From contig JAFRBK010000014.1 in the NCBI GenBank assembly GCA_017404985.1, forward strand, positions 1 to 64,000: DNA of 64,000 nucleotides, written 5' to 3'. The position numbers and the translations under genes are program-made. The notes below the pieces were generated by a model that saw only the letters and a program-made list of their open reading frames with translations, was not told where the DNA came from and ran no database searches. Positions 9,880 through 18,638 of this stretch are shown here, one piece after another; within the stretch, counting starts at the first letter, position 1; every line of letters starts with the position of its first letter. Origin of the DNA: Clostridia bacterium (GTDB lineage: Bacteria; Bacillota; Clostridia; Christensenellales; Aristaeellaceae).

Positions 9880-9903
9880 GGCTTACTGGGTCAAGGGTGA
9901 AGA
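9875..9903 (+). repeat. 29-base repeat, copy B
   Basis: Identical over 29 bases to the minus strand of 1469-1497 (starts AATAAGGCTTACTGG). It overlaps the stop of the EAL remnant (TAA 9877-9879) and the last codons and stop of the minus-strand Sel1 gene (TGA at 9891-9893). It therefore lies across a convergent gene junction. Confidence 0.8.
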
Positions 9904-10997
9904 TACTCGTCTCCCAGCACATCCTTCAGGTGCGCCTCATCTTCCTCATCCGGTACATATCCGGAATCCAGGGCTTTCCGGTAGTATTCCGCCGCTTTGT
10001 CCAGGTCTTTTTCCGCGCCCTGTCCCAGATAGTAACAGTCTCCGACAACGAAGATAGCGGCCGGGTATCCCTGTTCCGCCGCCAGCCTGAAATATTCCAT
10101 GGCCTTGGCGTAATCCTGTTCAACCCCTTCTCCGTATCTGTAACTGTATCCGATGTTATACTGTGCGCTCGCACTGCCCTGTTCGGCGGCAAGCCGGAAA
10201 TACTTCATAGCCTCCCCGTAATCCGATTTCACGCCTCTGCCTTCGGCATAGCAAAAGCCCAGCGTGGTCCGGGCCTCCGGGTTCCCCTGTTCGGCCGCCA
10301 TTCGGATATACTTCAGCGCCTCTTCATCGTTCTGCTCCACACCGGTACCGTTCAGATAGAACAGCCCCACCGAATGCTGCGCATTCGTATCTCCCTGCGC
10401 GGCCGCCTGCTGATAATACCCGAAAGCCTTGCCATAGTCCTGTTCCACGCCCAGGCCGTATTCATAGCAGCGTCCAAGCATGTACCGGGCGCCGGCATAG
10501 CCCTGATCCGTTGCAAGGGTGAAATACTTCACAGCCTCCCCGTAATCCCGGCTGATGCCCCTTCCGTTCAGATACGCATTGCCCAGATTATTCTGTGCGA
10601 TCGCATTTCCTTGTTCCGCGGCCGTCCGGAAATATTTCACGGCCTCTTCTTCGTTTTTCTCCACGCCGCGGCCTTCCAGATAGCAGTTGCCCAGATTGTT
10701 GACCGCGTTGAGATTTCCGAGATCCGCGGCCCTCTGATAGTATTCGAAAGCTTTATCATAATCCGTTTCCACGCCAAGGCCGAAAGAATACAGATTGCCG
10801 ATTTCCTTGATCGCTTCGGAATAGCCGAGGTCCGCGGCAAGCTGGCAGTACTCCAGGGCCTTTGCGTAGTCCCCCGCGTTCATCGCGGCTTTCCCGGTCT
10901 CATAAAGTTCCTCCGCGGTCATCTCCGCCGCGGATTCCGCAGCGGCACAGCCGAGCAGCAGGGTAAGGGTGATCAGCAAAGCCAACAGTCGTTTCAT
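9891..10997 (-). CDS. Exported Sel1-repeat protein (second copy)
   Basis: The protein has 368 residues with a signal peptide (MKRLLALLITLTLLLGC). LLGC could be a lipobox, with AAA-ES as a signal peptidase I alternative. It carries nine or so Sel1 repeats of the form AAEQGN..A...LG..Y..G.GVE.DY.EA.KYF. It is a paralogue of the plus-strand Sel1 protein at 4103-5095. The C-terminal 50 residues (VGDCYYLG.G.EKDLDKAAEYYRKALD...) are nearly the same, but it ends DEYLHP because the 29-base repeat forms its last codons. AAGGAGG precedes the ATG, and a TTGCCA/TATAAT promoter lies at 11083-11112. It is presumably a scaffold-like extracytoplasmic protein. Confidence 0.85.
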   Translation of the reverse strand: MKRLLALLITLTLLLGCAAAESAAEMTAEELYETGKAAMNAGDYAKALEYCQLAADLGYSEAIKEIGNLYSFGLGVETDYDKAFEYYQRAADLGNLNAVNNLGNCYLEGRGVEKNEEEAVKYFRTAAEQGNAIAQNNLGNAYLNGRGISRDYGEAVKYFTLATDQGYAGARYMLGRCYEYGLGVEQDYGKAFGYYQQAAAQGDTNAQHSVGLFYLNGTGVEQNDEEALKYIRMAAEQGNPEARTTLGFCYAEGRGVKSDYGEAMKYFRLAAEQGSASAQYNIGYSYRYGEGVEQDYAKAMEYFRLAAEQGYPAAIFVVGDCYYLGQGAEKDLDKAAEYYRKALDSGYVPDEEDEAHLKDVLGDEYLHP

Positions 10998-11082
10998 TTG
11001 GGTAAACCTCCTTCATATGATTTCACCAGATTTTCCGGCTTTGTTCCTTTATCGACCGCAGTAATTGTCTGTGTTTTTTCTT

Positions 11083-11112
11083 ATTATACAGGAAATAAAC
11101 TCCCTTTGGCAA
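11083..11112 (-). promoter_or_regulatory. Sigma-A promoter for the minus-strand Sel1 gene
   Basis: On the minus strand, -35 TTGCCA (11107-11112) and -10 TATAAT (11083-11088) have an 18-base spacer. The leader to the ATG is about 80 bases. Confidence 0.7.
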
Positions 11113-11242
11113 ACAATTCGTGCCAGAATCAATACCACTCGTGCCCACTCGTGCCACATCCACTCTCCATCTCCACTCCACTCTCAACACTCTCTCCACT
11201 CAACTCTTCCCCCAATCAATTCTTGATACGTGGACGGAGCCC

Positions 11243-11271
11243 TTGATAAAAATAATCAATTCCTGTATAAT
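11243..11271 (+). promoter_or_regulatory. Sigma-A promoter of the asp23-fakA-recG-ppk operon
   Basis: -35 TTGATA (11243-11248), a 17-base spacer and a perfect -10 TATAAT (11266-11271) lie about 60 bases before the ATG at 11339. Confidence 0.8.
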
Positions 11272-11338
11272 GAAGTGTCCTGTAACCTTAAGAGATGAGG
11301 ACACGGCGAACCTGAAACCGGGAAGGAGCAGCTGTTTT

Positions 11339-11689
11339 ATGGAATGTAAAGTGAAAAACGATTACGGAACAATCTACATCGCCGAAGACGTGATGTTGAA
11401 GGTTGTGGGCTATGCGGCCCTGGAATGCTACGGGATCGTGGCGATGTCCGGGAAGCGAGCAACGGACGGCATCGTGGAATGGCTCGGAAGGGAAAATCTT
11501 TCCAAGGGTGTCCAGATCCGAAACGTCGGCGACATGCTGGACGTTGACCTGTTCATCATTGTTGAATACGGGATTTCCATTTCCGAGGTGTGCAAAACCA
11601 TCGTGGAAACCGTACGCTACAAGCTGGAAAGCATGACAGGCGTCAAGGTTCGGAAGGTTAACATTTCGGTTGAAGGAATCAGAATCTGA
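11339..11689 (+). CDS. Asp23/Gls24-family envelope stress protein (YloU-like)
   Basis: The 116-residue protein starts at ATG 11339 with AAGGAG about 11 bases upstream. Longer upstream frames run through repeat DNA and are rejected. The fold signature is YGTIYIAEDVMLKVVG at the start, GIVAMSG, and a C-terminal amphipathic strand/helix ending VRKVNISVEGIRI, as in YloU. The position directly before the DAK-domain kinase gene (yloU-yloV order) supports the call. Members associate with the membrane or with fatty acid kinase and respond to envelope stress. It is the first gene of the operon driven from 11243-11271. Confidence 0.9.
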   Translation: MECKVKNDYGTIYIAEDVMLKVVGYAALECYGIVAMSGKRATDGIVEWLGRENLSKGVQIRNVGDMLDVDLFIIVEYGISISEVCKTIVETVRYKLESMTGVKVRKVNISVEGIRI

Positions 11690-11744
11690 TTTTTCCGGCC
11701 GGAAGCACCAGAAAGCATTACAGTTTGAAGCGGAGGGTTATCCT

Positions 11745-13412
11745 TTGATACAGTTTAAAACAATAGACGGGCTTTTGCTCCGGGATATGGTGATGGCCGG
11801 TACAGCACTGCTCGAAAAAAACCGGGAAGCAGTGGATGCACTGAACGTTTTTCCCGTTCCGGACGGGGATACCGGTACCAACATGACGCTGACCATGCAG
11901 TCCGCAGTTCGGGAAGTCAACAGCAAGGAATACCTTCGCGCGGACGAAGCCGCCAGCGCCCTCGCCAAAGGCGCACTGAAGGGAGCTCGGGGAAACTCCG
12001 GCGTGATTACCAGCCAGCTGCTCCGCGGCTTTGCCAAGTCGCTGAACGGAGTTGAAAAAATCACCCCGGTGCAGTTCGCTGAGGCCCTGCATAAGGGCGC
12101 AGAAATGGCCTACAAGGCTGTGATGAAACCCAAGGAAGGCACCATCCTGACCGTGGCCCGCGTAATCGCGGAAGATGCCATGAAGCAGGTCAGGAAAGAC
12201 CCGGACGACTACGACCAGCTGATCAACGTGATCCTCAAAAGCGGGGAAGCCATCCTGAAGAAAACACCGGACATGCTGCCGGTGCTGAAACAGGCCGGGG
12301 TGGTCGACTCTGGCGGGCGCGGGCTGATGCTGATCTACCAGGGATACGCCTCCGTGCTTCGCGGGGAGGACATCTCCATGGCGGAATCCGACATGGAGAA
12401 CGAATACGAGGAAGGAACGGACGACTGTCACGACCTGACCCGCGACCTGACCTACGCCTACTGCGTCAACTTTGTGCTGAGCCATTTCCGCGAGGACTGT
12501 GACGAGCACGACCTGGACTCTTTCCGCCGTCGGCTGAACCGCATCGGCGACAACGTGAAAGTGGCCGGAGACCTGGAACGGGCTGAAGTGCACGTGCACA
12601 CGGACAACCCCGGCGCCGCACTGGAATACGGCCTGGAACTGGCGGAAATCAACGACATCAAGGTGGACAACCTGGCCGCCATGAAGCGTGCGATGGAAGA
12701 GGAAAAGGCCGCAGCGGAAGCAGCCGCCGCAGCAGCGGAGGAGCCCGCCGAGGAAAAGAAATACGGTTTTGTGGCCGTATCTCTCGGGGAAGGGTTCTCC
12801 CGCTACTTCACCGATCTGAACGTAGACCAGATTGTCGAAGGCGGGCAAACCATGAACCCCTCCGTCGACGACCTGCTGAACGCGCTGAACCACGTGCAGG
12901 CTGAGAACATCTTCATCCTGCCCAACAACGGCAACGTCATTTTCGCCGCGAACCAGGCGGCGGAGCTGTGCGACAAGAACGTGATTGTGATTCCGACGAA
13001 GAACGTCGCCATGGGCATTGCGGCAGCCATCGCCTTCCAGAACGATGCCGAACCGGACGAAAATGTCGAACGGATGAACGAGGCGGCCCAGCACGTGAAA
13101 ACCGCCACGGTGACCTACGCCATTCGGGACAGCGTATACAACGGCATGGAGATCAAGCAGGGGGACATCATCGGGCTGCACAACGGCCAGATTGAGTTTA
13201 CCGGAAACGACATCCAGACCGTTGTGATGGACATGATGGAAAGCATCATGACGGACGAGGACGAGCTGATCACCGTCTATTTCGGTTCCGACGTGAAGGA
13301 AGAGGATGCCGAAAAGCTTACCGCGGAAATCGAGGAGAAATACGACTACTGTGATGTGGAATGCCACAGCGGCGGACAGCCCCTCTACTACTACCTGATC
13401 TCCGTGGAGTAA
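11745..13412 (+). CDS. fakA: Fatty acid kinase catalytic subunit FakA (DAK/DegV-type, YloV)
   Basis: The chosen start is TTG 11745 (MIQFKTIDG), because GGAGG at 11732-11736 precedes it by 8 bases and relatives begin at this point. The frame is open further upstream, overlapping asp23. The product is 555 residues. The N-terminal DhaL-type nucleotide-binding domain has NVFPVPDGDTGTNM near residues 35-50 and the GARGNSG loop. A linker rich in Ala and Glu (about residues 320-345) precedes the C-terminal FakA domain, which has an ILPNNGN motif. FakA phosphorylates fatty acids presented by FakB proteins for phospholipid synthesis; no fakB is in this window. It is the second gene of the operon and 6 bases separate it from recG. 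Confidence 0.92.
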   Translation: MIQFKTIDGLLLRDMVMAGTALLEKNREAVDALNVFPVPDGDTGTNMTLTMQSAVREVNSKEYLRADEAASALAKGALKGARGNSGVITSQLLRGFAKSLNGVEKITPVQFAEALHKGAEMAYKAVMKPKEGTILTVARVIAEDAMKQVRKDPDDYDQLINVILKSGEAILKKTPDMLPVLKQAGVVDSGGRGLMLIYQGYASVLRGEDISMAESDMENEYEEGTDDCHDLTRDLTYAYCVNFVLSHFREDCDEHDLDSFRRRLNRIGDNVKVAGDLERAEVHVHTDNPGAALEYGLELAEINDIKVDNLAAMKRAMEEEKAAAEAAAAAAEEPAEEKKYGFVAVSLGEGFSRYFTDLNVDQIVEGGQTMNPSVDDLLNALNHVQAENIFILPNNGNVIFAANQAAELCDKNVIVIPTKNVAMGIAAAIAFQNDAEPDENVERMNEAAQHVKTATVTYAIRDSVYNGMEIKQGDIIGLHNGQIEFTGNDIQTVVMDMMESIMTDEDELITVYFGSDVKEEDAEKLTAEIEEKYDYCDVECHSGGQPLYYYLISVE

Positions 13413-13418
13413 AACAAA

Positions 13419-15428
13419 ATGGATTTATCGGATTTGAAGGGAATCGGCCCGGTCCGGTGTGAAGCATTGCGCGCAGTGGGGATTACCTCATTGCGCGATT
13501 TGCTGTATACGCTTCCGATCCGTTACGAAGATCACCGCACCTCCTATCCCTGCGCGACCAAAACGCCCGGAACCTACCTGATGACAGGCATCTTTGAGGG
13601 CGACGGGGCCGGCAGCTATTTTCACGGCCTGTCCCGCGTGACGGCCGCGCTGCGGGATAGCAGTGGGAAGGTCAGCGTATGCTGGTTCAATGAGCCCTGG
13701 ATCGCGCAGAAAATCAAAAAAGGTCAGACGGCCCGGCTGTACGGCAGGCTGACCGTCACCAACGGCCGAAGGATCCTGCAGAACCCCCGGTTCATCACCG
13801 ACAGCGGACTGCAGCCCGTATACCGGGCCGTGAAAGGCTTTCCCGCCAAATCCTTCCGCGACCTGATCCGCTCATCGCTGGAGATGATCGACGAATGCTG
13901 CCCGGAAACCCTGCCGCGGAGCATCCGGATCCGGCACTCCCTGTGCGAGCTGAACTATGCGCTGCGGCAGGCCCACTTTCCGGACGACGCTACGGCGCTG
14001 CAGACCGCCCGCAGGAGGCTGACCTTCGAAAAAATGCTGCTGTACATGTCGTATGTATCCTCCCAGAAGAATCGGAGATACAGTGCCTTGCCATTTCAGT
14101 TTCCGGAGGAGGCGGCGGAAACCTTCTGGGAATCCCTCCCGTTCCGGCCGACCTCCGCTCAGCGGCGGACGCTGGAGGAAATCAGCAGCGATTTAACCAG
14201 AGGGCAGGCCATGAGCCGCCTGGTGCAGGGCGACGTCGGGAGTGGAAAGACGGCCGTGGCCTTCGGGGCGATTTACCTGGCCTACAGCGCCGGGCATCAG
14301 GCGACCATGATGGCCCCGACCGAAATCCTGGCCCGGCAGCACTACGAAAACGCGGCCCGCATCCTGGAACCGCTCGGCGTGCGGTGCAGGCTGCTGACCG
14401 GATCCACAAAGGCCAGCGAAAAGAAGCGCATTCTGCGGGAACTGGAAGCGGGGGAAGCGGATGCTGTTTTCGGCACCCATGCCCTGATCAGCAAAAACGT
14501 GAAATACCGCGACCTGCAGCTGGCAATCACCGATGAGCAGCACCGCTTCGGCGTGCAGCAGCGATGCGACCTGGAAGACAAGGGGGCCGGCGAGGGGACG
14601 CATCCTCACGTGCTGGTCATGTCGGCGACCCCGATTCCACGGTCCCTGGCGCTGATTCTCTACGGAGACTTAGACATCTCCGTTATTGACGAGCTGCCCG
14701 CGGGGCGGATTCCCGTACGGACAAGAATCGTTCCGGAAAACAAGCGCGACGCGATGTACCGGTTTATCCGGGAAGAGGCCGCGAAGGGGAAACAGGCCTA
14801 CATCGTCTGCCCCCTGGTGGAAGAGGACGAGGAAAAAGAGGATTCCGAGCTTAAGAGCGCGAAATCTTTATTCAATCAACTGTCGAACTATGAGCTGCAA
14901 GGCCTCCGCCTGGGGCTGACCTGGGGCAAACAGAAGGCCGCCGACAAAAGCAAAGTGCTGGAAGACTTCCTGGCAGGGGAGATCCAGGTGCTTGTATCCA
15001 CTACCGTGATCGAGGTCGGCGTCAACAACCCCAATGCCACAATCATGATCATCGAAAACGCTGAACGCTTCGGGCTCAGCCAGCTGCACCAGCTGCGGGG
15101 GCGCGTCGGACGGGGGAAGGACGAAAGCTGGTGCTTCCTGCTGGCTGAGGCAAACGACCGGCTGCAGATTTTGTGCCGGACGAATGACGGGTTCGAGGTC
15201 TCCCGGACCGACCTCGAGCAGCGGGGGCCGGGAGACCTGATCGGCACACGGCAGTCGGGAACACCCCTGTTTTCCTGGATCGACGGGGACACCAGGCTGC
15301 TGCACGAGGTTTCGGAATGCGTACGGGATATCCGGAAAGACCCCCGGGAAGCGGAAACCGCCGCTCGGCTGGAACGTACCGCAGCAGCATGGTTCGGCGA
15401 AGAAAGCCATCGAATTGCATTGAACTGA
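13419..15428 (+). CDS. recG: ATP-dependent DNA helicase RecG
   Basis: This is a 669-residue SF2 helicase that remodels stalled forks and Holliday junctions. The N-terminal wedge/OB domain (LKGIGPVRCEALRAVGI, helix-hairpin-helix-like) is followed by Walker A GDVGSGKTAVA, motif II TDEQHRFG (the RecG DEQH variant), motif III MSATPIPRSLAL, and motif VI QLRGRVGRGKDESWC. Near the end are QRGPGDLIGTRQSG and a TRG-like region. Length is normal for the family. The ATG follows FakA by 6 bases, so the two are co-transcribed. Confidence 0.96.
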   Translation: MDLSDLKGIGPVRCEALRAVGITSLRDLLYTLPIRYEDHRTSYPCATKTPGTYLMTGIFEGDGAGSYFHGLSRVTAALRDSSGKVSVCWFNEPWIAQKIKKGQTARLYGRLTVTNGRRILQNPRFITDSGLQPVYRAVKGFPAKSFRDLIRSSLEMIDECCPETLPRSIRIRHSLCELNYALRQAHFPDDATALQTARRRLTFEKMLLYMSYVSSQKNRRYSALPFQFPEEAAETFWESLPFRPTSAQRRTLEEISSDLTRGQAMSRLVQGDVGSGKTAVAFGAIYLAYSAGHQATMMAPTEILARQHYENAARILEPLGVRCRLLTGSTKASEKKRILRELEAGEADAVFGTHALISKNVKYRDLQLAITDEQHRFGVQQRCDLEDKGAGEGTHPHVLVMSATPIPRSLALILYGDLDISVIDELPAGRIPVRTRIVPENKRDAMYRFIREEAAKGKQAYIVCPLVEEDEEKEDSELKSAKSLFNQLSNYELQGLRLGLTWGKQKAADKSKVLEDFLAGEIQVLVSTTVIEVGVNNPNATIMIIENAERFGLSQLHQLRGRVGRGKDESWCFLLAEANDRLQILCRTNDGFEVSRTDLEQRGPGDLIGTRQSGTPLFSWIDGDTRLLHEVSECVRDIRKDPREAETAARLERTAAAWFGEESHRIALN

Positions 15429-15444
15429 CGGAGGAAAGAGTCGA

Positions 15445-17487
15445 ATGAGCGCCCAATGTTTCTGTAACCGTGAACTGAGCTGGCTGGCCTTCAACCGCCG
15501 CGTGCTGGAAAACGCCGCCAACCCCCAGGTTCCGCTGTGCGAACGGCTGAACTTCCTTTCCATTTTCCAGAGCAACCTGGATGAATTTTTCATGGTTCGG
15601 ATCGGCACGCTGCACGACCAGATGATGCTGAACAACGACGTCCGGGACAATAAAACCGGGCTGACGCCGTCCACCCAGATTTCCGAAGCGCTGAACCTGA
15701 TCCGGGAGCTGTGCAGGAAGCGGGACAAGGTGTATGTCGACCTGCTGAAGGAACTGAACCGGGAAGGCATCTTCCTGGTCCGGTTTGACGCCATCTCCAA
15801 CGACGCGGAGCACAAGCTGAAAAAGATGTTCCGCGCAGAGATCCTGCCATACCTTTCCCGGTACTACATCAGCCGGAAGCAGGATTTCCCCTTCCTGAAC
15901 AACAAGGAGATATACAGCATCGCCATCCTGAACGAAAAAAATCAGGACGGAAGCCGGATGATCGCCGTCATTCCCGGAAACAGCAGCGTGCTGCCGCGCC
16001 TGATTCCCGTTCCCGGCAGCCCGGGGCACTACATCCTCGTCGAAGAATTCATCCTGCACTTTCTGCCCCTCGTCGTGCCCGGAAACAAGATTCTTCAGAA
16101 AACCATCGTGCGGGTAACGCGGAACGCGGATATCGACGCGGATGCCGTATACGACGAAGACCTGGACTACCGCGAGCACATGGCAATGGTCATCAACAGG
16201 CGGAAACGGCTTTCCCCCGTGCGGCTTGAGCTGACGCGGCAGATTGAGACCGGCGTGATGGACATGCTGCGGAAACAGCTTTCCGTTTCCGCGGCGCAGG
16301 TTTTCGAATACGATACGCCGCTGGACCTGTCTTTCCTGTACCAGTTCTCCGACACGCTGCGCGCTAAGAAGCAGCTGTTCTACGTGCCCTACCATTCCAG
16401 GAAGATGATTCCCTCCGGCAACGGGATCATGGAGCTGGCCCTGCAGGGGGATATCCTGCTCCACTATCCCTACGACAGCTTCAAAACCTTCCTGCGCCTG
16501 CTGCACGAAGCCGCGTACGACCCCGCGGTGACGGACATCCGGATGACCCTTTACCGCGTGGCGCGGGACAGCAAGGTAGCCGAAACACTGGCTGAAGCGG
16601 CGGAAAACGGAAAGAACGTGGAGGTTTTCGTCGAGCTGAAGGCCCGGTTTGACGAGGAAAACAACATCGAATGGAGCCGGCGGCTCGAGCAGAGCGGATG
16701 CCAGGTGATCTATGGCATCGAGCATATCAAGGTACACAGCAAGATCTGCCTGATTACCCGGCGGGACGCGGAGGGCAACGATTCTTACCTGACCCAGATC
16801 GGCACGGGGAACTACAACGAGAAAACCAGCAAAATCTATACCGACTTCAGCCTGATCACGGCCGACCAGGCCATCGGCCGGGACGGAATGAGCATTTTTG
16901 CGGCGCTGAAAGAAGGGCGCGTGATCCGGCAATCCGAAAAACTGCTGGTTTCGCCGAAGCTGCTGCTGCCGGCTCTGATCGACATGATTGACGAGGAGAT
17001 CAAGCAGGGGGACGAAGGGCTGATCCGCATCAAGATCAACAGCCTGACGGACCGGGAACTTATGGACAAACTGATCGAAGCAAGCCAGGCGGGTGTCCAC
17101 ATCGAAATGGTGGTCCGGGGCATCTGCTGCCTGATCGCGGGGGTGCCCGGATACACGGATAACATCAGCATTATCAGCATTGTGGGGCGCTTTCTGGAGC
17201 ACAGCCGTATGTACCTTTTCGGAAAGGGGAAACGGCTGAAGGCCTTCATCTCCAGCGCGGACTGGATGACGCGGAACATGGACCGTCGCGTAGAGATTGC
17301 CGCTCCCATAACAAATCCCGAACATATCCAGACCCTGGAGGTGATCTTCGCTGCATACCGACGGGACAACTGCCAGTCCTGGCATATGGCGAACAACGGC
17401 GAATACATCCGGAACGAGAACGGCAGGCAGCCGGCATTCAACGCCCAGGAATCCTTCATCCCGGACGATTCCTTCGTGACCGGATAA
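15445..17487 (+). CDS. ppk1: Polyphosphate kinase 1
   Basis: The 680-residue enzyme reversibly polymerises the gamma-phosphate of ATP into polyphosphate. The N-terminal signature is FCNRELSWLAFNRRVLEN, with NFLSIFQSNLDEFFMVR following. The catalytic HxK site is KVHSK with His431, the predicted phosphohistidine, and a second HKD-like site lies near GRFLEHSRMYLF. The C-terminal MDRRVEIA stretch is typical. GGAGGAAAG precedes the ATG. It is the last gene of the asp23-fakA-recG-ppk operon and converges with hemW (stop codons 3 bases apart). No terminator-like hairpin is obvious between them. Confidence 0.95.
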   Translation: MSAQCFCNRELSWLAFNRRVLENAANPQVPLCERLNFLSIFQSNLDEFFMVRIGTLHDQMMLNNDVRDNKTGLTPSTQISEALNLIRELCRKRDKVYVDLLKELNREGIFLVRFDAISNDAEHKLKKMFRAEILPYLSRYYISRKQDFPFLNNKEIYSIAILNEKNQDGSRMIAVIPGNSSVLPRLIPVPGSPGHYILVEEFILHFLPLVVPGNKILQKTIVRVTRNADIDADAVYDEDLDYREHMAMVINRRKRLSPVRLELTRQIETGVMDMLRKQLSVSAAQVFEYDTPLDLSFLYQFSDTLRAKKQLFYVPYHSRKMIPSGNGIMELALQGDILLHYPYDSFKTFLRLLHEAAYDPAVTDIRMTLYRVARDSKVAETLAEAAENGKNVEVFVELKARFDEENNIEWSRRLEQSGCQVIYGIEHIKVHSKICLITRRDAEGNDSYLTQIGTGNYNEKTSKIYTDFSLITADQAIGRDGMSIFAALKEGRVIRQSEKLLVSPKLLLPALIDMIDEEIKQGDEGLIRIKINSLTDRELMDKLIEASQAGVHIEMVVRGICCLIAGVPGYTDNISIISIVGRFLEHSRMYLFGKGKRLKAFISSADWMTRNMDRRVEIAAPITNPEHIQTLEVIFAAYRRDNCQSWHMANNGEYIRNENGRQPAFNAQESFIPDDSFVTG

Positions 17488-17489
17488 GC

Positions 17490-18638
17490 TTACGGCATCA
17501 GATCCACCAGCACCTGATTCTGGAAATCCATCCCTTTGCGGGTCAGGCGAAGGACCCCGTCTTCCCACAGCAGAAAACCATCCCGGACAAACTGCTCCAG
17601 CTTATTCCCGTATGCCTGCTGAAGGGAGATGCCGTGAAGGGAGGCAAACCGGTCCTCCCGGATGCCTTCCGCCATCCGGAGCCCCAGCATCATCGTTTCA
17701 AAGCGGGCTTCCGGCGGGGATACCGTTTCCACGGTTCGGAGGGAGGAATCCGGCCCGGAGACCAGGCGGAAATAATCTTCAAAGGTATCCGGATTTGTCA
17801 GGCGCTGATAGGTTACACCGGCGCTGGCTTTCAGGGGCGGCGTCATGGACGCCGCGGCGAGTCCGAGGCCGAGATAGGGGATCTGGGACCAGTAGCCGAT
17901 ATTGTGGCGGCACTCCTTGCCCGGTTTGGCAAAATTCGAGATTTCATACTGCTTCAGCCCGCTTTCGGCCAGCAGGCGGATTGCGAGATCATACATCGCC
18001 CGCTCCACGTCCGGATCGGGGAGTTCCCACTCGCCCGACTTCAGCCGACGGTCCATTTCCGTGTCCGGTTCGGGGATCAGGCCGTAGGCGCTGATATGGT
18101 CCGGGGAGAGCTCCAGCGCTTTTTCCAGCGTCTGGCGCCAGTCCGGGAGCGTCTGCCCGGGAATGCCGAAGATGAGGTCCAGATTCACATCGGCTCCGGC
18201 GTCCCTGGCCAGCGACACCGCTTCGCAGACATCCCGATAGCCATGGATGCGGCCGAGGGTATTCAGGTCTTTTTCCGAATAGGCCTGCATGCCGAAACTG
18301 AAGCGGGTGACACCCAGGGTCGCCGCTGTGCGAACCCAGGAAACAGAGACCGTCCCCGGATTCGCCTCCGCGGTGAACTCTGCAACATCATACAGCGAAA
18401 ACACTTCCCCGATGCCCTGGACCAGGCGCGACAAAAGCGCTTCGGGCAGAAGGGACGGCGTTCCCCCGCCGAGATAAACGGTTTCCACTTTTTCCGGAAA
18501 GAAAGGCTTCTGCTGGTTTGCTTCGCGGATCAGCGCGTCCACATACGGTTCCATTTTCCCGCTTTGGCCCGGAAATGACGTGAAGGCACAGTAACGGCAT
18601 TTTTTCTTGCAGAAGGGGATATGAAGATAGAGTTCCAC
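17490..18638 (-). CDS. hemW: HemW-type radical SAM protein (heme chaperone, formerly HemN-like)
   Basis: The 382-residue protein starts at GTG 18636-18638 with AAGGAGG 7 bases before it. The cluster motif is HIPFCKKKCRYCAF. The residue after the third Cys-X is Phe, which marks HemW rather than true coproporphyrinogen dehydrogenase HemN. GGGTPSLLP and NPGT are SAM-binding motifs, and the C-terminal HemN_C domain follows (RLTNPDTF onward). HemW hands heme to respiratory proteins; its role in a strict anaerobe is less clear. Its start lies inside the 3' end of the SLOG gene (109-base overlap), and lepA is upstream, matching the common lepA-hemW order in Bacillota. Confidence 0.93.
   Translation of the reverse strand: MELYLHIPFCKKKCRYCAFTSFPGQSGKMEPYVDALIREANQQKPFFPEKVETVYLGGGTPSLLPEALLSRLVQGIGEVFSLYDVAEFTAEANPGTVSVSWVRTAATLGVTRFSFGMQAYSEKDLNTLGRIHGYRDVCEAVSLARDAGADVNLDLIFGIPGQTLPDWRQTLEKALELSPDHISAYGLIPEPDTEMDRRLKSGEWELPDPDVERAMYDLAIRLLAESGLKQYEISNFAKPGKECRHNIGYWSQIPYLGLGLAAASMTPPLKASAGVTYQRLTNPDTFEDYFRLVSGPDSSLRTVETVSPPEARFETMMLGLRMAEGIREDRFASLHGISLQQAYGNKLEQFVRDGFLLWEDGVLRLTRKGMDFQNQVLVDLMP

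Larger units (their letters stand above)
10998..11338. other. Divergent intergenic region with two promoters and a polypyrimidine tract
   Basis: The region holds the minus-strand promoter of the Sel1 gene (11083-11112) and two copies of ACTCGTGCC near 11137-11153. A tract of irregular CCACTCTCCA/CTCAACTCT units follows at about 11155-11210, then the plus-strand promoter of the asp23 operon (11243-11271). The pyrimidine tract is the complement in character of the GGAGTGGAGAG run at 1560-1585. An open frame crosses it from 11120, but its composition is repeat-like and it has no ribosome binding site. Confidence 0.6.

Noticed and set aside
1469-9903. The inverted 29-base repeats as ends of an insertion sequence
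   Set aside because: No transposase or target duplication was found, and the enclosed genes are unrelated. Kept only as an unexplained repeat pair.
11137-11210. Possible CRISPR-like repeats
   Set aside because: Units are short, irregular and contiguous without spacers, and no cas gene is present.
11120-11338. Upstream extension of the Asp23 frame
   Set aside because: The extra residues come from the polypyrimidine repeat and the promoter. The ATG at 11339 has the ribosome binding site and matches family length.
11718-13367. A 549-codon minus-strand open frame
   Set aside because: It lies wholly antisense to fakA. The His/Val/Gln-rich translation mirrors codon bias, with no domain and no ribosome binding site.
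15076-17568. An 830-codon minus-strand open frame
   Set aside because: It is antisense to recG and ppk1, both of which have complete family motifs. Composition is typical of a shadow frame.
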